Source: Paenibacillus sp. FSL R7-0345
Lineage (GTDB): Bacteria > Bacillota > Bacilli > Paenibacillales > Paenibacillaceae
Length of the DNA: 64,000 bases
Reading direction: 5' to 3'
Assembly (NCBI RefSeq): GCF_038595055.1
Contig: NZ_CP152002.1
Coordinates: forward strand, 742,001-806,000
Shown here: positions 7,883-17,321 of the stretch, piece by piece
Layout: each line of letters begins with the position of its first letter
How positions within the stretch are numbered: position 1 is the first letter of the stretch
Notes under the pieces: model-generated
The model's database searches: none
Told to the model about the DNA's origin: nothing
Seen by the model: only the letters and a program-made list of their open reading frames with translations
Made by a program: the position numbers and the translations under genes

Positions 7883-10800
7883 TCATACTCGCCCTCGATA
7901 ACCAGCTGGGGGTGTCTTACGTTGAGGTGGAGTCGGTGGTTGGTTAACGGATTTAAAAATAGAAGCATCGATCTCGAACATGCTGACAGCTACCTGATTA
8001 TTTCCATGTACATGAGCAATTTGCCGTGCATGTTTTGTTAGAGGGGCCTGTACAGTCGATCCTCCAAACTCTCCGGAATTAGCTAGGATAACAGGTTGGT
8101 ACATGTGATAGTGTAAAGCGCCCACCATGTTATCAAACGTATTTACATCTTGATTCATTGCAGCGATAACAAAAACATCAGATATATCCCTCAAATCGGC
8201 TACTAAGCTGAGATCTGTGGCATCATAACAAATTGCTCCCGCCAAACGAGTCCTCCCAATCTCCTCATTACCAAACTCAACAATTACTTGATACGGTCGG
8301 TAGCCCTGTACGTTTAAATCCTGCTCTGATTTGGTCATATGCTGCTTACCCTGGTAAACCAGCGTGAACTCACGTCCCGTAAGACGTTCTGTACGAAGTA
8401 ACCACAGTGCCTGATTTCGAACTTCATTCGTCTGCGCCGATTGAATGAACGTCATTCCTGCATAAATATTAGCTCCTGTTGCATCCGACAAACCACGCAA
8501 AAGGTCCAAATCGTCTGGATGAATTGTTAACTCAGGGAAGACAATCAAGTCCATATCTTGCTTTTTACTGACTTCTCTGCTTACCGTCATGGAGGCAGAA
8601 TGCTTCGCTTTAATATGACTGTTTACTAAATTACACATAGAAGCAATATGGTTGCGGTGGCGAGCGCGGAAAGATGGCGTCCAGTGTAATGGGTCTTGTA
8701 CGCAAAAGTCGTCATTACCTGGTAACAAAGGCTGTACAATAGCGACTCTCAAATTTCTATTCTCAGGTTTAGCTCGGGTGAAAGAAGGAATGATGTAGAA
8801 AGGTGTGTCTGACAAATTACCATAAATCTGTCTTTGGGCGTCAATTCTCTTTTCAATAATGAACAGGAGGTCACCGATATTTCTGATGGAATCAATGTCT
8901 GGAATATGCCCGTCTATTGTTCTAACTCCTGGCCATTGTAGCAAGCGGAACAGTAATTCCGTAACCCATGGCGATAAAGGGCTTGGTTCACCTAATAAAC
9001 CTTTAACATGATTGTTCATTCCCAATCGTCGTGTATACCAGGTGGAGCGCAATCCTCGATAGGAGTGAAGCTGATCCCTCATCAGATATGTTTGTGCCGT
9101 GAAATCATATTCACCTGTTATGCAGGATCTAAGGATTTGGCCTAAATTGTACATCCAGCTAAACTCTTTCTTGACCCAAGATGGTATGTAATACAATTCA
9201 CTCGTTGATATATCTCCACCTATGGCTACTTCTAGGAACTTCTCTTCTTTAATTTTTCCGGGATTCTGAATGCTGTTCCAGTCTTTGCACTTTACAGTAA
9301 TTGAATTTATTGAGAGGGTGCTCGTGAGTAGAGCATGTGCTTCCTTATCTTTTAAGATAGTACGGGCAAGCATTAACAAAGCGTTTTCTTGCTTAAAGGG
9401 ATTTCGGTTCCCTTTAGTTATACGTAGCAACGATAAGTCTGAGTTATTAGTCAACTTGATTTCACCAGAGTTAGAAATCTTTTGCGCCTGCCTAATTTCC
9501 GGTGGTATAACATTTCTCCATGTTGCTGAGCGAATTCGTGTAGACTTAAGAATATGATCCATCAAATCCGGTCTATTATAAAACAACTTGTACAATGCTT
9601 CTTTACGCTTACTATCATCTAAATTTTGGTCATTCAACAATGAGATAAACCAACTACTGAATCTAACTGGACTGGGATGAACTTGCTGTGCGACTAGAGA
9701 TACAGTAACGACTTCCGTTAAATTCTCATTTGTTGCATTCAACTTAAATTGACCGACTTCTTTCAACATCTTATGGTGCTTTAGAATTTTAATCTCTGAA
9801 TTCTTAGCATTAATTGTGTACGAAAAGATGCCTATTGTAGATAGGAAAAGTATCGCTTGCTGTTTTACATACCATGGGTTAGATGACCGATGTTTTAACA
9901 ACTTTGTCGCAAACTCTCCGAGCGCATCACGGAAGCAAGAAATGTCTGCTGATTCAGGATATATCCGTTCATTCTTATAGCCTATCGTTGTAGCGGCCGC
10001 TTGAAACAAATCGGCTGCTACATATTCCGCAACTTTAATTTCACGAGTGCACTCAATTGTACTTATATCTGGCGCAAATAGCTTAGTCTCTAATGCTTCG
10101 ATTACAACCTCAAGCAATGAAGCATCAGGATACAGATCAAATGCACATCGAAGCAGCAACGTCAAAGATGGATTTTCGGCCCAACTGGCTATTAGCTTGC
10201 GCGCAATGGATTCAAATTCATGATCCAGTAATTGACCAGCCTTTACGTTACCATATCCGTCATCACTATTTGCAATCAGCTCTTCTAGGTCTGTCATGGT
10301 ACGCTTCATTCGCAAAGAGTGCACTACACGAGTTGCAGCAAATCGCTTCAGTGTATCATCCCGAACGTCCACATGTGTAGCAGTGACCCGAGATAACTCC
10401 AAGCTATTTCTGGTTTTTCCCCGCTCATCGGATTCATGATATTCGGTCAAATGGAATAACCCATCCAAGGTTCCTATCGTCTGTTGAATCGTGTCTTGGT
10501 CAGGTGTTCCGCTAATAGATTGCTGGATTTGGTTCATAACAGCCGATAAATGATAGCCAGGAGCAAGTTGATGAAAAGGTAGTACCTTCGTTTTGTCTTT
10601 ATTGATCGTTAGCGTGGCATCTTCAGTACTCACTCCAATTCTTTTCTGGTGCTCCTTCAGCTTCTTATCGATCCATTTTTCAAATATATCTTTAACTTTG
10701 TTAACTTTCTTTTCACCAATTACTTCTACGACTAGACGAATGTCATCGACATAACGGCAATAATCACGAATAATAAACGACTCTTTACTATTTTCTCGGT

Positions 10801-11896
10801 TAATTTCTTGCCCAATCATTCTGTCGAAACCGATTAAGTAAGCATTTGCTAAAAAACCACTTGCAACAAGCCCTTGCGGTAACCCATTAGGGGCAGATAG
10901 GTTTACAGTTTTTTCGGCTACTAGAGCATCTCGCTCGTTCCATTTCCATGAAAAAACTGTTTCGACGGTTTCCCAAAAGCCCGTTGTGCTCTCTAAAAAT
11001 TCATCTATAGAATGGAGCGTTCCTGTATCATCTCCTTCAACGGGGAAACTTACCTCACTACTAGAGTTAATGTAATACTCCGAGACATAATGGCGAAGTT
11101 GATCGATTAGCGCTTTACGGTCAATATGGTTATAAAATCCTTTTAGATCAAAGGATAGGATGAACAGATCGGAAGTTGGAGGAGCGATAGAGGCGTAATA
11201 CTGAGCCTGGGAGCGCGGACGTTTTAAAAATGTCTGGTAATCGGTATAGTACTGCCGATAGCAGTGAGAGCTCCCCCAGCTAAAACTAGCCAACTTTCGA
11301 TTATTAGGCGGAGATGTCCAGGTACATTGAAGCCGATTTCCATAGCTGAAGATTTGATTCTTCTGTGCAGTATTAAAATTCGACTCATCTGATGGACCTT
11401 GAGCTGTTTCAATAGCATCAGCAAGACACATCATGAGAGCAGAGGCTATCGTCTGGTCTTTTATCGATAAATGAGCCAGTGGGCGTAAAGGCTGCGTGCT
11501 CTCAACGCCTGTTAGGCTAGTTTCTTCATTCTCTTCAGGCAGCTCTGTTTCAGAAGTTGAGTCGTCCTTTTTCTTTTCCTCTAATAGTCGTGGGCTCCAA
11601 AGGTCGATCCGCAGCTGGTTTATATCAGGTTTGAAAGTCCACTTGCTGTTTTTTGGTGCTAATACAAGCCTCATCTCGCCTGGCTCATAGGTCCAATTCA
11701 TTATTTCCTTCGACCACTCAATAATTTTTTGCTCTAGATTGATAGTTGAACAATCCAACTCAAGCGGGTCAGCATACCAATTATGCTTTCGAATGTATGT
11801 ATGTGTTTTTTTCCAAGCCTCTGCTAATACGACCATATCCCCCAAATAACTAAGTAAGGGGTACAATTTATCGTAATTTTCCTTAATAATCGACAT
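7883..11896 (-). CDS. Reverse transcriptase-nitrilase fusion (DRT type 1 / UG1-like)
   Basis: This 1337-residue protein starts at ATG 11896 behind AGGAGA. Residues ~140-445 form a reverse transcriptase: motif A LSFDLKGFYNHID (D250), motif B NGLPQGLVAS (338-342), motif C RYVDDIRLV (D384, D385) and motif D KTKVLPF. A long helical middle part (~450-1040) follows. Residues ~1047-1310 are a carbon-nitrogen hydrolase (nitrilase) domain with the triad E1122 (LIVFPEL), K1184 (YQGKQH) and C1223 (AGAICYDA). RT with a C-terminal nitrilase is the known architecture of defence-associated RT type 1 (UG1), an anti-phage protein. All key residues are present. An HD hydrolase gene diverges from it 168 bp away, and a complete integrase lies downstream. 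The product made by the RT and the nitrilase substrate are not known from sequence. Confidence 0.88.
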   Translation of the reverse strand: MSIIKENYDKLYPLLSYLGDMVVLAEAWKKTHTYIRKHNWYADPLELDCSTINLEQKIIEWSKEIMNWTYEPGEMRLVLAPKNSKWTFKPDINQLRIDLWSPRLLEEKKKDDSTSETELPEENEETSLTGVESTQPLRPLAHLSIKDQTIASALMMCLADAIETAQGPSDESNFNTAQKNQIFSYGNRLQCTWTSPPNNRKLASFSWGSSHCYRQYYTDYQTFLKRPRSQAQYYASIAPPTSDLFILSFDLKGFYNHIDRKALIDQLRHYVSEYYINSSSEVSFPVEGDDTGTLHSIDEFLESTTGFWETVETVFSWKWNERDALVAEKTVNLSAPNGLPQGLVASGFLANAYLIGFDRMIGQEINRENSKESFIIRDYCRYVDDIRLVVEVIGEKKVNKVKDIFEKWIDKKLKEHQKRIGVSTEDATLTINKDKTKVLPFHQLAPGYHLSAVMNQIQQSISGTPDQDTIQQTIGTLDGLFHLTEYHESDERGKTRNSLELSRVTATHVDVRDDTLKRFAATRVVHSLRMKRTMTDLEELIANSDDGYGNVKAGQLLDHEFESIARKLIASWAENPSLTLLLRCAFDLYPDASLLEVVIEALETKLFAPDISTIECTREIKVAEYVAADLFQAAATTIGYKNERIYPESADISCFRDALGEFATKLLKHRSSNPWYVKQQAILFLSTIGIFSYTINAKNSEIKILKHHKMLKEVGQFKLNATNENLTEVVTVSLVAQQVHPSPVRFSSWFISLLNDQNLDDSKRKEALYKLFYNRPDLMDHILKSTRIRSATWRNVIPPEIRQAQKISNSGEIKLTNNSDLSLLRITKGNRNPFKQENALLMLARTILKDKEAHALLTSTLSINSITVKCKDWNSIQNPGKIKEEKFLEVAIGGDISTSELYYIPSWVKKEFSWMYNLGQILRSCITGEYDFTAQTYLMRDQLHSYRGLRSTWYTRRLGMNNHVKGLLGEPSPLSPWVTELLFRLLQWPGVRTIDGHIPDIDSIRNIGDLLFIIEKRIDAQRQIYGNLSDTPFYIIPSFTRAKPENRNLRVAIVQPLLPGNDDFCVQDPLHWTPSFRARHRNHIASMCNLVNSHIKAKHSASMTVSREVSKKQDMDLIVFPELTIHPDDLDLLRGLSDATGANIYAGMTFIQSAQTNEVRNQALWLLRTERLTGREFTLVYQGKQHMTKSEQDLNVQGYRPYQVIVEFGNEEIGRTRLAGAICYDATDLSLVADLRDISDVFVIAAMNQDVNTFDNMVGALHYHMYQPVILANSGEFGGSTVQAPLTKHARQIAHVHGNNQVAVSMFEIDASIFKSVNQPPTPPQRKTPPAGYRGRV

Positions 11897-12064
11897 TATG
11901 ATTTCTCCTGTCCATGACGTTAGAAGTATACCTAATACCTTATCCCTATTACTTCTATTTTACCACATATAGACAATACTCTTGTATTCCTTGTATTATC
12001 ACTTATAGGTTATTATTTCTACAATTAATCAATAAATGATATAAAAACAGGAGGAAAGTAGACG
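11897..12064. promoter_or_regulatory. Divergent promoter region of RT-nitrilase and HD genes
   Basis: A 168-bp AT-rich gap separates the two divergent start codons. Good ribosome sites face both ways: AGGAGA before the RT gene and AGGAGG before the HD gene. Several TA-rich -10-like words occur (for example TATTAT near 11992), but I cannot assign exact promoters. Shared regulation of both genes is plausible. Confidence 0.45.
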
Positions 12065-13432
12065 ATGAATATAAACGAGCGTCTTTTACTGCATTTTCGT
12101 AATGGAAATGGGGCTGCGAGGTATTTAAGGAACCGCATTATGAACTTCGACAAGTTGCTGGTCGACTTTTTCAGCGCACGCTCCGACATCAAGCGGGTTA
12201 TCTTTGGGGAAAAAGTAGCGGAGAAAGTACTAGAAACAATGGAGTACACAGAAATCTTAGGCTTACGTAAAGAAGTTGCTAGTCTGGAAATCAAACGTAT
12301 TATAAATTATGGAAAACAGAACGATCACACGGCCCATACAGTATATTTGTTTTTACTCGGTATCTGGATGTATGATAATGTTTCTGATCTTCGCGAGGCG
12401 ATTAATTCCAAAATAAATAGCAATCAAAAAGAAAAAATGTTTGTATTCCAGTGGACGCTTGCCGCTTTGTTACATGATATTGGATATCTCTTTTACGAAA
12501 GTCGGATGGTTGGCAACGAAACAGCTAACGTATTCCCAGACTCTAGTAAAGAAGAACAACTTCAAGCATTCCGGGTATTTGGGGTTTATTACGATAAATT
12601 CTTTAGAGACGCATTTGAAGGGGAATTCGATGATTTTTCGTGGGTAAAAGATGAAGTTGAGCTTAATGTTGCGAAAGACACTCTTAGAGAGATTTGGAAT
12701 CAATTTGAGAAAAAGTTTATACAAATTAATACTCGTCATGTTGAAACACCAATGGCGATAATTGAAGAGCTCTCAAGGGTTCCTTGGTTGAAAGTACTCG
12801 GTATAGAACCAGTATCCGGAAAAGGAGATTCTGGGTTTGATTATCTCATTTCGCCAACGGTGAAAGAAGATCTGGTCAGAAACGCTGAGAAGATAGCAAG
12901 TTTTGGGTACGGAAACGAAAAAGAGGATCCTCGAGTCGATCACGCAATTGCCAGCGGTTTAATGTTGTTACAATACACCTCCATATGGTACTGGCTTTCC
13001 GCTGAACTTGAGAAAAAAGTTGATGTTAAGAGTCCAGAGGATAAGAAATATAAAGAACTATACCATAACTTATATACTAACTATCAGTATCCTGTTAAAG
13101 TTTTGACTGATTACGTGATACCGGCTTGCCGAACGGTAATCTATCACAACATGAATGATAAAGAATCTATTAAGCTTGAAAATGAGCCGTTGTTGTATTT
13201 GGCGATTTTATGTGATGAATTGCAGGTATGGGATAGATTTATCTCTGGTAGTGCTCACCTTAAGGCTTGGGACAATGCAGAGACCCACTGCATGGCAGAG
13301 AATGTTATGGCTGATGCGGAGGGGGATGAGTCCTTTGTCTCATTCGGTTTTGAATATAGTCGCTATCGTCACAAAGTCAAAAGTACGTTAGACAAACGAC
13401 TGAGTGGTTGGAAAAAATATGTGAAACTATAG
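12065..13432 (+). CDS. HD-domain metal-dependent phosphohydrolase
   Basis: The protein has 455 residues; ATG 12065 follows AGGAGG by ten bases. HD-superfamily metal ligands are visible in order: H88/H91 in DHTAHTVYLF, H137-D138 in ALLHDIGYL, H293 in VDHAIASG, H361 in TVIYHNM and a late Asp in LAILCDELQVWDR (D384 or D390). HD enzymes hydrolyse phosphate esters, often of nucleotides or cyclic nucleotides; the substrate is not predictable here. The gene is divergent from the RT-nitrilase gene and has its own strong terminator. Acting as a nucleotide or second-messenger hydrolase in the same defence module is an inference from location only. Confidence 0.75.
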   Translation: MNINERLLLHFRNGNGAARYLRNRIMNFDKLLVDFFSARSDIKRVIFGEKVAEKVLETMEYTEILGLRKEVASLEIKRIINYGKQNDHTAHTVYLFLLGIWMYDNVSDLREAINSKINSNQKEKMFVFQWTLAALLHDIGYLFYESRMVGNETANVFPDSSKEEQLQAFRVFGVYYDKFFRDAFEGEFDDFSWVKDEVELNVAKDTLREIWNQFEKKFIQINTRHVETPMAIIEELSRVPWLKVLGIEPVSGKGDSGFDYLISPTVKEDLVRNAEKIASFGYGNEKEDPRVDHAIASGLMLLQYTSIWYWLSAELEKKVDVKSPEDKKYKELYHNLYTNYQYPVKVLTDYVIPACRTVIYHNMNDKESIKLENEPLLYLAILCDELQVWDRFISGSAHLKAWDNAETHCMAENVMADAEGDESFVSFGFEYSRYRHKVKSTLDKRLSGWKKYVKL

Positions 13433-13483
13433 GAAAAAGCTATAGTAATTTCGGAACGAGTTTTCTCAATTGCTACTTAAGAG

Positions 13484-13517
13484 AAACTGATCGTCGGTAG
13501 ACGATCAGTTTTTTATT
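13484..13517 (+). terminator. Terminator of the HD-domain gene
   Basis: AAACTGATCGTC (13484-13495) pairs perfectly with GACGATCAGTTT (13500-13511) around GGTA, followed by TTTATTG. Confidence 0.88.
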
Positions 13518-13651
13518 GTTTTATCAGCCTCTAAAATAAATAGAGATGATTTTGGAGAAATAATGTTATCTAATAGAGGACCGCCTTGGTGTAAGATATT
13601 GGCGTATAAGCGATCTAGGTCCTGCATTATGAAAGAAGATACACCCTCTCT

Positions 13652-14581
13652 TCATGTGTCCTCAAGAATCTTAGTTAAATCACTCAGTGGAGGTACATAA
13701 CGAAGCGTGGTTCCTATATTTTTATGTCGCATCTGATGCTGGATATCGATGATGCTCATGCCGCCAGTCTGCATCAAATATCCTGCTGTTCGTCTAAGAT
13801 CATGTGGCCGAATATGTCTGCCAAGGCCTGCATCTTGTGCTAACTCAGATAGTATCCGTTTAATCTTATCGACGGTCATGATTTTTCCTTGTTGATGGAA
13901 TAGATATTCATCCCCCTGATTCGCATATTTAAGATATTCAGGATGTTGGATGTACCGTTCAAGTTCTACTGTGAGATCCTGAGGGAGGGCGACAGGTCGT
14001 TTCTCGGTTTTTTGTGCATCAAACACGTGGACGATCCGTGTATTCAATTGTACCCGTTTCCGCTTTAGGTAACGGACCTCTGAAAGTCGAAGACCCGTGA
14101 TCAGCATGAACCAGAGAAACACAAATTCTTGACGGTAGAACGGGCTTCTATGCAACGCAGATTGTAGAAGGGCAAGACACTCTGCTTTCGACAAGGCCGT
14201 GTTTTGAATGGGGGACTCGAATTTTGGCCTAGGATATCCAAGCAGTGGGTTATGTTGAATCAGATCCGCCTCATACAGGAATTCAAAGAAACATCGTAAC
14301 ACGGTAATGGTAGCTGCGAGATTCATATTCGACATATTTTCATGATGTTTTAAGTCCATAAAAAAACGATCAAAGACCTGTCGTTGAATGGGGAGGAATC
14401 TGCCGGGATGCTCACGACTGGCATGAAATTGATCAAAATCAAGTGCTCCTTCAAAACCATTGTCGAGTAAGAAGGTTTCGAATTTTTTGATTACGCTTAT
14501 ATATTTTTGTTTGGTTGAACTTCTTAATGTGAAATTGTTGCTCCAGATCTGGAAGTAGGCGGACTGAAGTAAAAAAGCCAT
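13652..14581 (-). CDS. Tyrosine recombinase, third of a trio
   Basis: The protein has 309 residues from ATG 14581, chosen over the upstream TTG 14602 because GGAGG sits eight bases before it. An N-terminal SAM-like core-binding domain (~10-110) precedes a catalytic domain with R in TGLRLSEVRYL, H-x-x-R in PHDLRRTAG, H in MRHKNIG and Tyr in TTLRYV, so the catalytic set looks complete. It is the last of three recombinase genes transcribed together, 17 bp after the stop of the second. Such adjacent triplets are known as recombinase-in-trio (RIT) elements. Confidence 0.85.
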   Translation of the reverse strand: MAFLLQSAYFQIWSNNFTLRSSTKQKYISVIKKFETFLLDNGFEGALDFDQFHASREHPGRFLPIQRQVFDRFFMDLKHHENMSNMNLAATITVLRCFFEFLYEADLIQHNPLLGYPRPKFESPIQNTALSKAECLALLQSALHRSPFYRQEFVFLWFMLITGLRLSEVRYLKRKRVQLNTRIVHVFDAQKTEKRPVALPQDLTVELERYIQHPEYLKYANQGDEYLFHQQGKIMTVDKIKRILSELAQDAGLGRHIRPHDLRRTAGYLMQTGGMSIIDIQHQMRHKNIGTTLRYVPPLSDLTKILEDT

Positions 14582-14598
14582 AGGGATCGCCTCCTGAT

Positions 14599-15699
14599 TC
14601 AAAAGAGATCGCTTGCTTTAAGCTGAGCGAGGGGATGCTGGTCGATTGCTTTAACCAGCATACTATCAAACAATTTTAAATAAACCTCCGTGGAGCTCAG
14701 CCACGAATGTCTCATTAGTTCCTTAATCGTGTATAGATTTACACCGGATTCAAGCAGATAGAGTGCAAAGGAATGCCGCAAAGAGTGTACGGAAAGCTTA
14801 TAAGGTTTTTTGTCGGATTCGGGTATAGAGGTTGCTTGATCAATCAAGGCAGTAAACATCTTCTGAACCGTACTTTCGTGTAAAGGGGATTTTCCACTAT
14901 CGTCCGAAAAAATATATCGTTCCAGATAATCTTGCGCGTCTTTCACGCCATGGTAACGAAAGCTCACGTATTTACTCAGTATTTCAAGGGAGGATTTGGT
15001 TATTTTGCTAGGCTGTTTGTATCCTTTTTTTCCTTTTCCACGTACAAGGATCTCTTGCCGGGATGAAACAATATCACCAATCTGTAGATGTAACAATTCA
15101 CTCAGCCGAATACCGGAACCTAAAAAGGTCCATAAAATGGTGAAATTTCGGTGCGCTTCGCGACCAAGCCTAACAAGGCATAGTAGCTCATCCAACTGTT
15201 CCTTGGCAAATGCACGTGGCTCACGGTTTTGATCTATTTCCACCGAGAGGGTTCGTTTGAGTTTCCGGATATCCTGGTTGAAGAAATGAGTAAAAACCTC
15301 TCCTAGAAAACTTCTTAAAAAAGCAGCTTTTTTGTTGCGTGTATTCAGTTTTTGAACAGGGGCTAGATAGTCGTTTAAAAAGGCTGCAGAAGAAATCTCC
15401 TTGATGTTTGGGTTTGCTCCTTTTGAGCGTTCGCAATACCGTAAGAACAAATTCATTTCATAGCGATATGCCTGTTGCGAGGTTTTTGCTAAGCTCTGAA
15501 ACGCATCACTCTCGTAATAATGGAGAACCGCAACATCCAGCAGAACCGATTCCTTCATTTTTATCGCATCAGCATGGTTTTGAGGAGACAGGCGCTGCAG
15601 CATGCGTTTAAACGCATCTGGTCCGTATTGATCCGCCAGTTGGAGTAGGTTTTCTTCAAAAGCAATATCATTGGCTATCGTATCATCAAATATAGGCAT
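14599..15699 (-). CDS. Tyrosine recombinase, second of a trio
   Basis: The protein has 366 residues; ATG 15699 follows AAGGAGGAGG. It has a SAM-like N-terminal region and a catalytic domain with R in GSGIRLSELLHL, H-x-x-R in VHSLRHSFA, the second His in LMRHSWL and Tyr in TEVYLKL. All catalytic residues are present. It lies 14 bp after the first trio gene and 17 bp before the third, so the three are one operon. In RIT elements the three enzymes act together on the same element. Confidence 0.85.
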   Translation of the reverse strand: MPIFDDTIANDIAFEENLLQLADQYGPDAFKRMLQRLSPQNHADAIKMKESVLLDVAVLHYYESDAFQSLAKTSQQAYRYEMNLFLRYCERSKGANPNIKEISSAAFLNDYLAPVQKLNTRNKKAAFLRSFLGEVFTHFFNQDIRKLKRTLSVEIDQNREPRAFAKEQLDELLCLVRLGREAHRNFTILWTFLGSGIRLSELLHLQIGDIVSSRQEILVRGKGKKGYKQPSKITKSSLEILSKYVSFRYHGVKDAQDYLERYIFSDDSGKSPLHESTVQKMFTALIDQATSIPESDKKPYKLSVHSLRHSFALYLLESGVNLYTIKELMRHSWLSSTEVYLKLFDSMLVKAIDQHPLAQLKASDLF

Positions 15700-15713
15700 A
15701 ACGTACCTCCTCC

Positions 15714-17204
15714 TTACTCATATTTGAGCAGATCAATTTGACTAATCATGTGCTGATCTCGGTGTGCCATATGCATGTATAGCCCTACGGTATCCAGCAT
15801 TCGTACACGGGCTAATTCTTTTATCGCTTGAGGAAGGACGCCCTTGTATGCAAGACGCGTAATAAACATATGGCGAAAGATATGAACGCCACCTGGAAAC
15901 GGCCAACCGGTAATCATCGCATAAAGAATGAAATATTCATATACCTCGTGTTTAATCGTAGAGATACTTTGTCCCATGATGTAGGTTGTCTTCGGCTGTG
16001 TGTGAAGCTCTTGTAAAAGGGAATAGAGCTTTCCAACGAGAGGTAAAACGTGACTCTTCTTGCCTTTACTGTGGATGACGATCGTTCGTGTTCCTAAATT
16101 AATATCACTCCATTTGATATGCGCTACTTCCGATAAGCGTAACCCCAGATGGAACATCAATCGGTACCCAATCTCTTCACGGACAGGATTTCTTGCGTAT
16201 TGCGCCACCACATGAAAGAATGCTTCGATTTGCTGATCCGTTGGAAGTTCACGAGGGCTGTATCGGGGGGCCTTTATGGAGTAGAAGCGCTGTAAGGGGG
16301 CCTCATAGCCAAATTTCTCATGCAAAAAGCGATAGAATAAGCGTATGGCATATATACTGTGTGCAAATGAGATTCGGCTGTTGCCATCATCCCTTACGAG
16401 CCTTAGTTTGTAGGTGCGGTACATCAGCAAATGTTCATTTTGGATTTGGAAAATTGAGATCGTATCTGGACTTGTTGTCCTAAACATCTGGACATTTGCA
16501 CAAAGCCAAACCAAGAGTTGGTGTACGTGGGTAGCTGTATTCCGAATATATTTACGAGATAGTCCTTTTTCTTCCATATGTATTTGGAGGTTGAGGATTC
16601 TCGGATGCATTCGTGACTCTTTGTCTGATGCTTTAACGAATGGGAAGTCTTTATCTAATATTCCGTTATGAATGGATTTTCGCATTAAAAAGTGGAATAG
16701 AGTTGACGTGACCCCATCCTTCGCTAGTTGTTCAAAACCCTGGTGAAGGGTTTTGGGATCAAGCAAGTGTCTATCTTCAATTTGAGAAGGAGCGATCTCA
16801 AAAAGCTTCGCAGTGTGAAGCACAAGATTGTGAGTAAGTTGGAATTTTCTGAAAAAGTTATGCGGTGTATTGTGCATCCTACGACGTAAATATTCTCGTA
16901 ATAAACTTTGAGGGATTTCAGGTTGCACTCTGTTTTCCCATATCCAATTATTGATCCCTTCTGCACCCAGATACGTGTTGCCCTCGATAGGTTGAATTTC
17001 AGGTATCCGTTGTTTGGCATACAGCATAAGTTCCACCTTCTCACGCGTGACTTTTCTAATATCATGATCGTCACTGAGCGTGGGAAACATACCCTGAACG
17101 TCAAGAATCTTTTCGGCAAAAGAAAAATTCTGCCGAAAAGATTCTTGGGTCTCATCAGTTTTCGACTGCTCGTTCTTCGTGATTAAGTGGTTTTCATGAT
17201 CCAT
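15714..17204 (-). CDS. Tyrosine recombinase, first and longest of a trio
   Basis: The protein has 496 residues from ATG 17204, preferred because GGAGG lies nine bases upstream; an ATG at 17249 would add 15 residues without a ribosome site. The N-terminal ~200 residues are extra helical sequence, then comes a core-binding domain and a catalytic domain with R in HLGLRLSEVAHIKW and H-x-x-R in VHIFRHMF. The usual LGH/LRH position reads LARVRML, so the second histidine appears to be replaced, while the Tyr is present in TVGLYMHM. It may be less active or depend on its partners. The size is larger than the other two, as expected for one trio member. Confidence 0.82.
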   Translation of the reverse strand: MDHENHLITKNEQSKTDETQESFRQNFSFAEKILDVQGMFPTLSDDHDIRKVTREKVELMLYAKQRIPEIQPIEGNTYLGAEGINNWIWENRVQPEIPQSLLREYLRRRMHNTPHNFFRKFQLTHNLVLHTAKLFEIAPSQIEDRHLLDPKTLHQGFEQLAKDGVTSTLFHFLMRKSIHNGILDKDFPFVKASDKESRMHPRILNLQIHMEEKGLSRKYIRNTATHVHQLLVWLCANVQMFRTTSPDTISIFQIQNEHLLMYRTYKLRLVRDDGNSRISFAHSIYAIRLFYRFLHEKFGYEAPLQRFYSIKAPRYSPRELPTDQQIEAFFHVVAQYARNPVREEIGYRLMFHLGLRLSEVAHIKWSDINLGTRTIVIHSKGKKSHVLPLVGKLYSLLQELHTQPKTTYIMGQSISTIKHEVYEYFILYAMITGWPFPGGVHIFRHMFITRLAYKGVLPQAIKELARVRMLDTVGLYMHMAHRDQHMISQIDLLKYE

Positions 17205-17269
17205 TTGTTTAAGGCCTCCATATTTGATCTTTACCTTTATGATGGCCATGAATGAAGTGAACTTTATAA

Positions 17270-17290
17270 TTTCTCAGTTAGACTGAGAAA
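17270..17290. repeat. Palindrome 1 bracketing the unknown gene
   Basis: TTTCTCAGT, a 3-bp spacer TAG, then ACTGAGAAA form a perfect 9-bp inverted repeat. It shares the half site TCTCAGT with a second palindrome at 18228-18246. It lies between the recombinase trio and the upstream gene and could be a recombinase binding site or an operator. Confidence 0.7.
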
Positions 17291-17320
17291 GCCGTCTCCG
17301 GAAGGAGACGGCTTATTATG
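17291..17320 (-). terminator. Hairpin after the 291-codon gene
   Basis: GCCGTCTCC (17291-17299) pairs with GGAGACGGC (17304-17312) around four bases. On the minus strand it is followed by TTTCTC, a short T tract that is part of palindrome 1. It lies ten bases past the stop of the upstream gene and probably terminates it. Confidence 0.6.
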
Positions 17321-17321
17321 G

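Noticed and set aside
11224..11424. Short minus-strand frame inside the RT-nitrilase gene
   Set aside because: Out-of-frame shadow of the long gene.
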